From contig DATKRO010000037.1 in NCBI GenBank assembly GCA_035532115.1, forward strand, positions 69,794 to 133,793: a stretch of 64,000 nt of DNA, in the 5' to 3' direction. The notes below the pieces were generated by a model, which was not told the DNA's origin, searched no databases, and saw nothing but the letters and a program-made list of their open reading frames with translations. The number at the start of each line of letters is the position of its first letter. Position 1 is the first letter of the stretch. Source of the DNA: Acaudatibacter sp035532115. Lineage in GTDB: Bacteria > Pseudomonadota > Alphaproteobacteria > Caulobacterales > Caulobacteraceae. Of the stretch, positions 50,053-59,681 are shown one piece after another. A program made the position numbers and the translations under genes.

Positions 50053-53000
50053 GTGAGTCCATCGCGTCCCTTCATCGAGCGCCCGGTGGCGACGTCGCTG
50101 TTCATGGCGGCGATCCTGCTGGCGGGGCTGGTGGCGTTCCACTTCCTGTCGCTGTCGGCGCTGCCGCAGGTCGACTACCCCACCATCCAGGTGCAGACCT
50201 CCTATCCGGGCGCGAGCCCGCAGGTGATGGCCAACACGGTCACCGCGCCCTTGGAGCGGCAGTTCGGCCAGATGGCCGACCTCGACCGCATGGCCTCGGT
50301 GAGTTCCGGCGGCGAGTCGGTGATCACCTTGCAGTTCAACCTAGACCTGCCCCTCGACGTCGCTGAACAGGAGGTGCAGGCCGCCATCAACGCCGCTGGG
50401 AACCTGCTGCCCGCCGATCTGCCGGCGCCGCCGATCTACGCCAAGGTGAATCCCGCCGACGCGCCGGTGCTGACGCTGGCGCTGACGTCGTCCACCATGC
50501 CGCTCACCGAGGTGGAGAACCTGGCCGAGGAGCAGCTGGCGCAGAAGATCTCGCAGCTCCCGGGCGTCGGCCTCGTCACCGTGAGCGGCGGCCAGCGGCC
50601 CGCCGTGCGCATCGAGGTCAACACCCGCCAGCTCGCCGCCTACGGCATGACCATGGAGGATCTGCGCACGGTGATCGGCGCAGCCAACGCCAACGCCGCC
50701 AAGGGGTCGTTCGACGGGCCCACGCGCGCCTATACGATCAACGCCAACGACCAGCTCGCCACCGCGGCCGACTACGCCAACCAGGTGATCGCCTACCATA
50801 ACGGCGCCGCCATCCGGCTGAAGGACGTGGCCACCATCGTCAACGGCGCGGAGAACGCCTGGCTGGGCGCCAACTACGACGTCGCGCGGGTGAAGACCGC
50901 CGCAGGGACGAGGCCGGCGTCGCTGGCGCCGGCGATCGTGCTCAACGTCCAGCGCCAGCCCGGCGCCAACGTCATCACCACCGTCGACCAGATCAAGGCC
51001 GAACTGCCCCAGCTGACCGCGGCCTTGCCTCAGGGCCTGCGCGTCCAGATCGTCACCGACCGCACCGTCGGCATCCGCGCTTCGGTCGCCGACGTCGAGT
51101 TCGAACTCGTCATCGCCATCGCCCTGGTGATCGCGGTGATCTTCCTGTTCCTGAGGAGCGGCCCAGCCACCTTCATCGTCGGCATCGCCGCCCCGCTCTC
51201 CATCGTCGGCACGTTCGGCGTGATGTACATGCTGGGCTACTCGCTCAACAATCTGACGTTGATGTCGCTCACCATTGCGACCGGCTTCGTGGTCGACGAC
51301 GCCATCGTCATGATCGAGAACATCTCGCGCTTCGTCGAGGCCGGCGAGAGCCCGCTCCAGGCAGCCCTGAAAGGCGCGGCGCAGATCGGCTTCACCATCA
51401 TCTCGCTCACGGTATCGCTGATCGCGGTGCTGATTCCGCTGCTGTTCATGGGCGACGTCGTGGGCAGGCTGTTCCGCCAGTTCGCGGTGACGCTGGCGGC
51501 CACCATCGTGATCTCGGCGGTGATCTCGCTGACGCTGACCCCGACGCTCGCGGCCCTGTGGCTGAGGCGCCCGGACGCGGCGCGCGAAGGCGCCGTCGCC
51601 CACCGCTCGCGCGCCGTCATCGACGGGCTGATCGCGCGCTACGACCGCTGGCTGAGCTGGGTGCTGGACCGGCAGGGCGCCACGATGATCGTCGCGCTCG
51701 CCACCCTTTGCCTGACGGTCGTCCTCTACCTGGCGATCCCCAAGGGCCTCTTCCCCACCCAGGACACCGGCCTGGTCCAGGGCGTGACTGTCGCGGGCCA
51801 GACCATTTCGTACCAGCGCATGGGCGATCTGCAGCAGCAGGTGGCGGCGCAGATACTGAAGGATCCCGACGTCGCCAGCCTCACCAGCTACGTGGGCGTC
51901 GACGGAACGAACACCACCCTCAACGACGGCCGCTTCCTGATCAACCTGAAGCCGCTCGGCCAGCGCACCTCCTCGCTCGCCGCCACCTTGCACCGGTTGC
52001 GCCAGCGGGCACTGGCCGTGCCGGGCGTCACCCTGTTCCTCCAGCCGGTCCAGGATCTTACCATCGCTTCCAACGTCAGCCCCGCCGAGTACGAGTTCTC
52101 GATCGAAGGTCCCGACACCGCCACCGTGAACACCTGGGCGGGCAGGATCGTGCAGCGCCTCTCGACGGCCAGGGCCGTCCGCAACGTCGCCACCGACGTG
52201 CAGGGCCAGGGACTGTCGATCCTCGTCAATGTCGATCGCAGCTCCGCCGCGCGCCTGGCGATCACGCCTTCGACGGTGGACGACATCCTCTATGACGCGT
52301 TCGGCCAGAGGATCATCTCGACCATCTTCACCCAGTCCAATCAGTACCGGGTGATCCTGCAGGCCGCTCCGGGAACGATCAACTCGCCCCGGGGGCTCGA
52401 CGATCTCTACCTGCGCTCGGGCAGCGGCACGCCGACGCCGCTGGGCGCGATCGCCAGGATCGAGGAGCAGACCGCGCCGCTGCAGATCGATCACGTCGCA
52501 CAGTATCCGGCGGCCAACATATCCTTCGACGCCGCGCCGGGGGTCTCGCTCGGCGCGGCGGTCGGCGCCATCCGCAAGGCCGAGAAGGACATCGGCGTTC
52601 CCGCCGTCGTCACCACCACCTTCCTCGGGGCGGCCAACGCCTACCAGGCCTCGCTGAACAACGAGCTGTGGCTGATCCTGGCGGCGATCGTCTGCGTCTA
52701 CATCGTCCTGGGCGTGCTCTACGAGAGCTACATCCACCCGATCACCATTCTCTCCACCCTGCCGTCGGCCGGGGTCGGCGCCCTGCTGGCGCTGATGCTC
52801 GCCGGCGAGGATCTGGGCGTGATTGGCATCATCGGCGTCATCCTCCTGATCGGCATCGTCAAGAAGAACGCCATCATGATGATCGACTTCGCCCTCGACG
52901 CGGAGCGCCAGGAGGGCAAGACGCCGCGCGAGGCCATTCACCAGGCCGCGCTGCTGCGCTTCCGCCCGATCGTCATGACCACCTTCGCGGCCCTGTTCGC

Positions 53001-53235
53001 GGCCCTGCCGCTGATGCTGGGCTGGGGCATGGGCGCCGAACTGCGCCGCCCGCTGGGGCTGGCGATCTTCGGCGGCCTGATCGTCAGCCAGGCGCTGACG
53101 CTGTTCACCACGCCGGTGATCTATCTGCAGTTCGACCGCCTGGGGCGGCGTCTGGGCGGGCGCCCGAACCTGCGCAAGGGCGAGACCGATCCGGGCCTCT
53201 CCGAAACGCAGCCCCGGTCGGACCCGGCCCGATGA
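50053..53235 (+). CDS. RND efflux permease, MdtB-like
   Basis: A 1060-aa proton-driven drug/metabolite pump with twelve transmembrane segments and two large periplasmic loops. RPFIERPVATSL opens the protein; GFVVDDAIVMIENISR in the fourth helix holds the paired aspartates for proton relay. The C-terminal half repeats the fold (IVKKNAIMMIDFALDAE). I choose GTG 50053 because the conserved N-terminus begins there; ATG 49936 would add 39 residues from within the adaptor gene. The stop overlaps the next ATG as ATGA. Confidence 0.93.
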   Translation: MSPSRPFIERPVATSLFMAAILLAGLVAFHFLSLSALPQVDYPTIQVQTSYPGASPQVMANTVTAPLERQFGQMADLDRMASVSSGGESVITLQFNLDLPLDVAEQEVQAAINAAGNLLPADLPAPPIYAKVNPADAPVLTLALTSSTMPLTEVENLAEEQLAQKISQLPGVGLVTVSGGQRPAVRIEVNTRQLAAYGMTMEDLRTVIGAANANAAKGSFDGPTRAYTINANDQLATAADYANQVIAYHNGAAIRLKDVATIVNGAENAWLGANYDVARVKTAAGTRPASLAPAIVLNVQRQPGANVITTVDQIKAELPQLTAALPQGLRVQIVTDRTVGIRASVADVEFELVIAIALVIAVIFLFLRSGPATFIVGIAAPLSIVGTFGVMYMLGYSLNNLTLMSLTIATGFVVDDAIVMIENISRFVEAGESPLQAALKGAAQIGFTIISLTVSLIAVLIPLLFMGDVVGRLFRQFAVTLAATIVISAVISLTLTPTLAALWLRRPDAAREGAVAHRSRAVIDGLIARYDRWLSWVLDRQGATMIVALATLCLTVVLYLAIPKGLFPTQDTGLVQGVTVAGQTISYQRMGDLQQQVAAQILKDPDVASLTSYVGVDGTNTTLNDGRFLINLKPLGQRTSSLAATLHRLRQRALAVPGVTLFLQPVQDLTIASNVSPAEYEFSIEGPDTATVNTWAGRIVQRLSTARAVRNVATDVQGQGLSILVNVDRSSAARLAITPSTVDDILYDAFGQRIISTIFTQSNQYRVILQAAPGTINSPRGLDDLYLRSGSGTPTPLGAIARIEEQTAPLQIDHVAQYPAANISFDAAPGVSLGAAVGAIRKAEKDIGVPAVVTTTFLGAANAYQASLNNELWLILAAIVCVYIVLGVLYESYIHPITILSTLPSAGVGALLALMLAGEDLGVIGIIGVILLIGIVKKNAIMMIDFALDAERQEGKTPREAIHQAALLRFRPIVMTTFAALFAALPLMLGWGMGAELRRPLGLAIFGGLIVSQALTLFTTPVIYLQFDRLGRRLGGRPNLRKGETDPGLSETQPRSDPAR

Positions 53236-56200
53236 ACCTCGCCGCGCCGTTCATCCGCCGCCCGATCGGCACGGTGCTGCTGACCGTCGGTGTGGCGCTC
53301 GCAGGCGCGGCCGCCTTCTTCCGGCTCCCGGTCTCGCCCCTGCCGCAGGTGGATTTCCCGACCATCTCGGTGCAGGCCCAGCTTCCCGGCGCCAGTCCGC
53401 AGACCATGGCCACCAGCGTGGCGACGCCCCTGGAAAAACACCTCGGCGTCATCGCCGACGTCACCCAGATGACGTCGTTCAGCCGGGTCGGGACCACACA
53501 CGTCACGCTGCAGTTCGGCCTCGACCGCAACATCGACGGCGCCGCGCGCGACGTGCAGGCCGCGATCAACGCCGCCCGCGTCGATCTGCCCGCGACGCTG
53601 CGGTCCAACCCCACCTACCGTAAGATCAATCCCGCCGGCGCGCCGGTGCTGGTGCTGGCGCTGACCTCCAGGTCGCGCACGCCGGGCCAGATCTACGACG
53701 CCGCCTCGAACATCGTCCAGCAGCAGCTGTCCCAGGTCAAAGGGGTCGGCGACGTCGAGGTCGGCGGCGCCTCGCTGCCGGCGGTGCGGGTCGAACTCAA
53801 CCCGCTGGCGCTCTCGAACTACGGCATCGGCCTCGAGGACGTGCGCGCCGCGCTGGCCTCGGCCAACGCCAACCGGCCCAAGGGCGTCCTCGACGACGGC
53901 GCCCAGCGCCAGCAGATCTACACCAACGACACCGGAACCGTGGCGGCGGACTACGCCCCGCTGCTGGTGGCCTATCGGGGCGGCTCGGCGGTGCGCCTGG
54001 CCGACGTCGCCAAGGTCGAGGACGGCGTCGAGGACGTCAACAACCTCGGCCTCTTCAAGCCCTCCGGCTCGCCCACGGCGATCCCCGCCGTGGTGGTGAC
54101 GGTCACCCGCCAGCCGGGCGCCAACATCATCTCCACCGTCGATGCGGTGAAGGCGCGCATCCCGGCCGTGCAGGCGGCGCTGCCGCAAGACATCCACATG
54201 AACGTGGCGGTGGACCGGACCATCACCATCCGCGCCTCGCTGCAGGAAGTGGAGCTGACCGTCCTCTATTCGACCCTGCTGGTGATCGCGGTGGTCGCCT
54301 TCTTTCTGATGAATGGCAGGGCGGTGATCATCCCCAGCGTCGCCGTCGCCGTCTCGCTTCTCGGCACGCTGGCGGTGATGCTGGCCTTGGGCTTCTCGCT
54401 CGACAACCTCTCCCTGATGGCCCTCGCCATCTCCACCGGCTTCGTCGTCGACGACGCCATCGTGGTCCTGGAGAACATCACCCGCCACGTCGAAGCCGGC
54501 ATGGGCCGCTTCGAGGCGGCGCTGAAGGGCGCCGAGGAGGTGAGCTTCACGGTGTTCGCGATCAGCGTCTCGCTGATCGCGGTGTTCCTGCCCATCCTGC
54601 TCATGGGCGGCATCGTCGGGCGCCTGTTCCGCGAGTTCGCGCTCACCTTGTCGGCGGCGATCGTCATCTCGCTGCTGATTTCGTTGACCACGACGCCGAT
54701 GATGGCGGCCTATCTGGTGGGTCGCCCCCGCCCGGCGCACGCGCGGGGCCGGATGGCGCGCTTCTCCGACGGGCTCGTCGGCGGCATGCGCCGTCTCTAC
54801 GCGCACGCCCTCGACTGGTCGCTGGATTCAGGTCCGATCGTCATCGCCATCCTGGTCGCCACCATCGCCCTCAACGTCTGGCTGTTCGCGGTCGTGCCCA
54901 AGACCTTCTTTCCGCAGCAGGATACCGGCCAGATGATCGGCGGCCTCAGATCCGACCAGTCGAGCTCGTTCAAGATCACCGAGAAGCGGCTGCGGCAGTT
55001 CGTCGGCATCATCGGCCGCGACCCGAACGTGGACACGGTGGTGTCGTTCCTGGGCGGCCGCGGCGTCTCCAGCGCCTTCATGCTGACCGCGCTGAAGCCG
55101 CAATCCCGGCGCAAGGAGAATGTCGAACAGGTGATGGCCGAACTGCGGCCGCGCCTGATGCGGGTGACGGGCGCGAGCATGTTCCTGGCCCCGTTGCAGG
55201 ATCTGCGCATCGGCGGGCGTCCGTCCAACGCCACCTACCAGTACACCCTCGAAGCCGACAATCTCTCCGACCTGCGCACCTGGGCCACCCGGCTCACCAG
55301 GGCCATGCAGCAGCAGCCGGGCCTGGAGGACGTCAACAGCGACCAGCAGGACCACGGCCTGCAGAGCTATGTGACCATCGACCACGACAAGGCCGCCCGG
55401 CTGGGCCTCACCGACAGCCTCATCGACAACACCCTCTATGACGCGTTCGGTCAGCGCCAGGTTTCCACCATCTACGAGGACGTCAATCAGTATCACGTGG
55501 TGATGGAGGTGGCGCCCCAGTACGCCCAGGATCCCACCGTGCTTTCCAGGATCTACGTCTCCACCGAACGCGCGGCGCCGCAGAGCGCCTCGGCCGCCCT
55601 GCAGGGTCAGGGCGCCATCGGCATCGCAACGCCTGCCGCCAACGTCACGCCGGCGACGCGCGCCGCGGCCGTCGCCACCGGGCTCGCGCCCTCCGGCGCT
55701 TCGACGGCCGAACTGGCGAAGGGCGCGACGGTGCAGTCGTCGGCCACGGCGCTCTCGGTCTCGGGCGCGGCCAGCACCTCGGGCGCGGCGGCGGCCAATC
55801 TGGCGGGGCAGCTCGCGGCCAATGCGGCCGCGGTCCAGGGGACCGGCGCCGCCGGGTCGGGTGGAGCGGCGGTGCTGGGGCCCAGCGCCCCGCCGGCGCA
55901 CGCCGCCTCCACCGGCGTGGCCCTCTCCACCACCAGGGAGAGCGTCGTTCCGCTCGCGGCCGTGGCGAGCTGGGCCGACAGTTCCACCCCGACGGTCGTC
56001 AACCATCAGGATACGCAGCCGGCGACGACGATCTCGTTCAACCTCGCGCCAGGCACGACCTTGAGCGACGCCCTGGTTTCCATCCAGGCGGCGCAAGCTT
56101 CCATCGGCATGCCGGCGAGCGTTCACGGCGGCTTCCAGGGCGCCGCGCGCGCCTTCCAGCAGTCATTGGGGACCGAGCCCCTGCTCGTCCTGGCCGCGCT

Positions 56201-56732
56201 GGTGGCGATCTACATGGTGCTGGGCATCCTCTACGAGAGCTACATCCATCCGCTGACCGTGCTTTCCACCCTGCCCTCGGCCAGCGTCGGCGCGGTCATC
56301 GCCCTCATCGTCTTCCACATCGACTTCTCCGTCATCGCCCTCATCGGCGTGATCCTCCTCATCGGCATCGTGAAGAAGAACGCGATCATGATGATCGACT
56401 TCGCCCTCGACGCCGAGCGCACCCGGGGCCTCGGCGCGCGCGCGGCGATCCGCGAGGCGGCGCTGACCCGGTTTCGGCCGATCATGATGACCAGCTTCGC
56501 CGCGATGCTGGGCGCCCTGCCGCTGGCGATCGGCTGGGGCGAGGGGGCGGAACTGCGCCGGCCGCTGGGAATCACCATCATCGGCGGCCTGCTGGTGAGC
56601 CAGGTGATCACGCTGCTGACCACGCCCGTCGTCTACATGTATCTCGACCGTTTCCGCCGGCGCCGCGCGCCGCGCCCAGCCGGCGGCCGCGCGTCCCCCG
56701 GGCCGCTGGCGGCGGAGCAAGGAGCCCCATGA
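53232..56732 (+). CDS. RND efflux permease, MdtC-like, with low-complexity insertion
   Basis: A second RND permease, 1166 aa, paired with MdtB-like as in MdtBC heterotrimers. APFIRRPIGTVLL starts it, GFVVDDAIVVLENITR holds the proton-relay aspartates, and IVKKNAIMMIDFALDAE lies near the end. The usual length is about 1025-1040. The excess is one Ala/Ser/Thr/Gly-rich block, about residues 780-900 (bases 55565-55935), inserted in the second periplasmic loop between IYVST and ESVVPLAAVASW, which are contiguous in normal family members. Flanks are intact and in frame. ATG overlaps the upstream stop and the stop overlaps the downstream ATG. Confidence 0.93.
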   Translation: MNLAAPFIRRPIGTVLLTVGVALAGAAAFFRLPVSPLPQVDFPTISVQAQLPGASPQTMATSVATPLEKHLGVIADVTQMTSFSRVGTTHVTLQFGLDRNIDGAARDVQAAINAARVDLPATLRSNPTYRKINPAGAPVLVLALTSRSRTPGQIYDAASNIVQQQLSQVKGVGDVEVGGASLPAVRVELNPLALSNYGIGLEDVRAALASANANRPKGVLDDGAQRQQIYTNDTGTVAADYAPLLVAYRGGSAVRLADVAKVEDGVEDVNNLGLFKPSGSPTAIPAVVVTVTRQPGANIISTVDAVKARIPAVQAALPQDIHMNVAVDRTITIRASLQEVELTVLYSTLLVIAVVAFFLMNGRAVIIPSVAVAVSLLGTLAVMLALGFSLDNLSLMALAISTGFVVDDAIVVLENITRHVEAGMGRFEAALKGAEEVSFTVFAISVSLIAVFLPILLMGGIVGRLFREFALTLSAAIVISLLISLTTTPMMAAYLVGRPRPAHARGRMARFSDGLVGGMRRLYAHALDWSLDSGPIVIAILVATIALNVWLFAVVPKTFFPQQDTGQMIGGLRSDQSSSFKITEKRLRQFVGIIGRDPNVDTVVSFLGGRGVSSAFMLTALKPQSRRKENVEQVMAELRPRLMRVTGASMFLAPLQDLRIGGRPSNATYQYTLEADNLSDLRTWATRLTRAMQQQPGLEDVNSDQQDHGLQSYVTIDHDKAARLGLTDSLIDNTLYDAFGQRQVSTIYEDVNQYHVVMEVAPQYAQDPTVLSRIYVSTERAAPQSASAALQGQGAIGIATPAANVTPATRAAAVATGLAPSGASTAELAKGATVQSSATALSVSGAASTSGAAAANLAGQLAANAAAVQGTGAAGSGGAAVLGPSAPPAHAASTGVALSTTRESVVPLAAVASWADSSTPTVVNHQDTQPATTISFNLAPGTTLSDALVSIQAAQASIGMPASVHGGFQGAARAFQQSLGTEPLLVLAALVAIYMVLGILYESYIHPLTVLSTLPSASVGAVIALIVFHIDFSVIALIGVILLIGIVKKNAIMMIDFALDAERTRGLGARAAIREAALTRFRPIMMTSFAAMLGALPLAIGWGEGAELRRPLGITIIGGLLVSQVITLLTTPVVYMYLDRFRRRRAPRPAGGRASPGPLAAEQGAP

Positions 56733-58177
56733 AGAGAGCCGTTCCGCTGGCGCTGCTGCTTCTCGCCGGCGCCGCCTTGTCGGCGTGCGAGGTCGGCCCG
56801 AGCTACCGCCGCCCAGCCACGCCCACGCCCGCCGCCTACCGCCAGATCCAGGGCTGGGCGCCCGCCACGCCCTCCGACGCCGCCGACCGCAAGGATTGGT
56901 GGACCCTCTTCGGCGATCCGCAGCTCGATGAGCTGGAAAGCCAGGTCGAGGTTTCCAACCAGAACCTCGCGGCCGAGGCCGCGGCCTATCGCCAGGCGCG
57001 CGCCATCGTCTCCGAGCAGCGCGCCGCGCTCTGGCCCACCGTCACCGGCGCCGGTTCGGCCAGCATCTCCCATTCCGGCGGCGGCCGCTCGGTCGTGGCC
57101 TCCAACGGCTCGGTGCTGGGCGGCTCGAGCGGCGGCTCGACCATCGAGGATTACGCGCTGCAGCTGGGCGCCACCTGGGAGCCGGACCTCTGGGGCCGGG
57201 TGCGCCGGCAGATCGAGAACGCCAGAGCCGGCGCCCAGGCCAGCTACGCCACCCTCGTCAATGCGCGCCTCTCGGCGCAGCTCGAGCTTGCGGCGGACTA
57301 CGTCACCCTGCGCCAGCTCGACGAGGAGAAGCGCATCGACGACGCCACGGCCGCCGCCTACGCGCGCTCGCTGGCCGTCGCGCGCAACAAGTACGCCGCC
57401 GGCGTCGCCGCCCTCAGCGACGTGGACCAGGCGCAGACGCAGCTGCACAACGAGCGCGCCGCCGACACCGCGCTCGGCCAGCAGCGCGCCCAGATGGAAG
57501 ATGCGATCGCCGTCCTCGTCGGCAGGCCGGCCAACCTCGCCATCGCCCCCGCCGCCTGGACCTTGAAGCCGGTGGAGATCCCGCCCGGCGTTCCCTCGAC
57601 CCTGCTGCAGCGGCGCCCCGACATCGCCATCGCCGAGCGCCAGGCCGCCGCCGCGAGCGCCGAGATCGGCGTGGCGACCGCCAACTATTTCCCGAGCCTG
57701 ACGCTCACCGGCGCCGGCGGCGCCCAGGCGACCAGGCTCGCCCAGCTGTTCAGTCCGCAGAGCTTCTTCTGGAACGCGGCGGCCTCGGCGGCGCAGACGA
57801 TCTTCAACGGCGGCCTCACCCACGCCCAGGTCGCCGCCGCGCGCGCAGCCTACGACCAGGCCGTGGCCAACTATCGCCAGACCTCGCTGGCGGCGTTCGC
57901 CCAGGTCGAGGACAACCTCGCCGCCCAGCGCGTGCTCGCCGCCGAGCAGCCGGACCTGAGAGCTTCCGTGGCCTCGGCCGACGAAGCCCTGCACATCGCC
58001 CGCAACCAGTACGCCGCCGGCACGGTCGACTACACCACCGTGGTCGTCGCCGAAGCCGCCGCGCTCTCGGCCCACAATGCCGAGCTGGCGCTGGAAGCCA
58101 GCCGCCTGACCACCACCGTCGATCTCGTCGTGGCCCTCGGCGGCGGCTGGAACGCCGCGGCGCTGACGTCGAAGTAG
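56729..58177 (+). CDS. RND outer-membrane channel lipoprotein (NodT/OprM family)
   Basis: A 482-aa trimeric outer-membrane efflux channel. The signal peptide ends in the lipobox LSAC (C20). Two repeats of the OEP domain are visible with alanine-rich helices; AIAERQAAAASAEIGVATAN and NQYAAGTVDYTTVVVAE are typical. ATG overlaps the permease stop as ATGA. It completes a four-gene efflux operon. Confidence 0.94.
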   Translation: MKRAVPLALLLLAGAALSACEVGPSYRRPATPTPAAYRQIQGWAPATPSDAADRKDWWTLFGDPQLDELESQVEVSNQNLAAEAAAYRQARAIVSEQRAALWPTVTGAGSASISHSGGGRSVVASNGSVLGGSSGGSTIEDYALQLGATWEPDLWGRVRRQIENARAGAQASYATLVNARLSAQLELAADYVTLRQLDEEKRIDDATAAAYARSLAVARNKYAAGVAALSDVDQAQTQLHNERAADTALGQQRAQMEDAIAVLVGRPANLAIAPAAWTLKPVEIPPGVPSTLLQRRPDIAIAERQAAAASAEIGVATANYFPSLTLTGAGGAQATRLAQLFSPQSFFWNAAASAAQTIFNGGLTHAQVAAARAAYDQAVANYRQTSLAAFAQVEDNLAAQRVLAAEQPDLRASVASADEALHIARNQYAAGTVDYTTVVVAEAAALSAHNAELALEASRLTTTVDLVVALGGGWNAAALTSK

Positions 58178-58453
58178 CGTCGGCTGGCATTGCGCCGATC
58201 GGACCTGTGCAGAACCGGACCTTCTGAATGTCGGCGAAGAGCCAGATTTGGTATCAGCCGCACGGCGGAGGTCCCCAGCGATGCGCGCGCCGGCGCCGCC
58301 CTGGTCGGTCGGCTCGACCACGCCCCGTCATCTCATCCTAGTTTCGCCCGTTTGGTCTTGCGGCAACCTTCACTATTGCTAGTTGTGCCGCACGAAGTGC
58401 GGGGTGCACAATGGCGCCCCGGGGGGCGGTGATCGTTTCCCGCTAGTTGATTC
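58178..58453. promoter_or_regulatory. Leader of the accessory operon with nested dyads
   Basis: This 276-base gap marks the change from GC-rich core genes to the island. CCGCAC-GAA-GTGCGG (58388-58402) lies inside an outer TTGTGC...GCACAA pair (58383-58411), and CGCCCC-GG-GGGGCG (58415-58428) follows immediately. Two adjacent dyads directly before a start codon suggest operators or leader hairpins controlling the downstream genes. A weak TTGGTC/TATTGC pair precedes them. Confidence 0.45.
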
Positions 58454-59674
58454 GTGGGATTTCCGGTGGGCACTCAGACGGGAATCGTTGCGCGCGCCTT
58501 TGATCGCGAGGCGGGCTTGACGCGGGCGATCCGCCGACACTTCAAGACCCTGGGATTCACAAAGAACGCCGACGGCGATTTGGTCTTACCGGGCGAGGGC
58601 AAGGCCGTGGTCCGCCAGCTTCACCGCGGCCAGCGGCGAGCGAAGCTTCAGTCTGCGCAGACGTTCCTGGAGCGCGCCCTCCCCCGCGCCCTGCCCTGTT
58701 TTGCGAACGGCGCTGAACTTGATGTCGATCAGATTAGGCTTCGTCTTCGTCCGGTGAAGTCGGGCACGCGCGAGGCCGACCTCTTCCGTGTCGCCACGCT
58801 GACCTGGTCTGTGCCGGTGTCAGCGGGATTTGGCCGTCGGATGCGATACCTCGTGTGGGATGAGGGCCATGATCGCCTAGCCGGCGTGATCGCCCTCGGC
58901 GACCCGGTCTACAACCTCTCAGTCCGTGACAAACAGATCGGCTGGACGGTGCACGACCGCGCCAAGCGGCTGGTTGGGCTCCTGGACGCCTATGTGCTCG
59001 GCGCCGTCCCGCCCTACAGTTTCCTCCTGGGCGGCAAGGCGATCGCCTGTCTGATCCGATCGAGAGACGTCTTCGACGACTTCAAAACCAACTACGGCTC
59101 GACCGTCGGCGTCATTTCAAAAGCATCCAAGAACGCCAGTCTTCTCGCGGTCACGACCACCTCTTCGATGGGGCGCTCGTCCGTCTACAACCGGCTGCGG
59201 TTGGGGGATTGCGATTATTTCGAGCGGATCGGCTACACCATCGGCTGGGGTCATTTCCATATCACCGACGCCCTGTTCGAGCAGATGCGGGACTACCTGC
59301 GAGAACGCGATCACGCCTATGCCGACCACCACAAGTTCGGCGAGGGTCCCAACTGGCGCCTGCGCACCATTCGGGCCGCGCTCAAGGCCCTGCACATCAA
59401 CGAGTCGGTGCTGAAGCACGGCATCCGGCGCGAGGTCTTCATCGCCAAGCTCGCCTCCAACGCCTTCGATGTGCTTCGCACCGGCGAGGCCGAACCTGAT
59501 CTCGCCGGCCTCCTGACCGTCGCGGAAATCTCCGACCTGGCGCTCGATCGCTGGGTCGCGCCGAGAGCCGCGCGCGGTGAGATCGACTACCAAAGTTGGA
59601 CGCGCGCGAAGATCCCACGCCTCATCCGCGGTCTGGTCGAGCTGCCGAGGGCCGACCTCCGAAATACGGGCTGA
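58454..59674 (+). CDS. DruA-like (DUF4338) putative anti-phage protein
   Basis: A 406-aa protein resembling the DUF4338/DruA family of Druantia anti-phage systems. Visible family features are MRYLVWDEGHDRLAGVIALG (about 135-155), YNLSVRDKQIGW, a middle FLLGGKAIACL segment, and TSSMGRSSVYNRLRLG with IGYTIGWGHFHI (about 235-270). The biochemical role of DruA is not known to me. The start is uncertain: GTG 58454 or GTG 58466, both without a clear ribosome site. Lower GC and freer codon use than the genes before it suggest transfer. The next gene starts seven bases after its stop. Confidence 0.78.
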   Translation: MGFPVGTQTGIVARAFDREAGLTRAIRRHFKTLGFTKNADGDLVLPGEGKAVVRQLHRGQRRAKLQSAQTFLERALPRALPCFANGAELDVDQIRLRLRPVKSGTREADLFRVATLTWSVPVSAGFGRRMRYLVWDEGHDRLAGVIALGDPVYNLSVRDKQIGWTVHDRAKRLVGLLDAYVLGAVPPYSFLLGGKAIACLIRSRDVFDDFKTNYGSTVGVISKASKNASLLAVTTTSSMGRSSVYNRLRLGDCDYFERIGYTIGWGHFHITDALFEQMRDYLRERDHAYADHHKFGEGPNWRLRTIRAALKALHINESVLKHGIRREVFIAKLASNAFDVLRTGEAEPDLAGLLTVAEISDLALDRWVAPRAARGEIDYQSWTRAKIPRLIRGLVELPRADLRNTG

Positions 59675-59681
59675 CCGGGCC

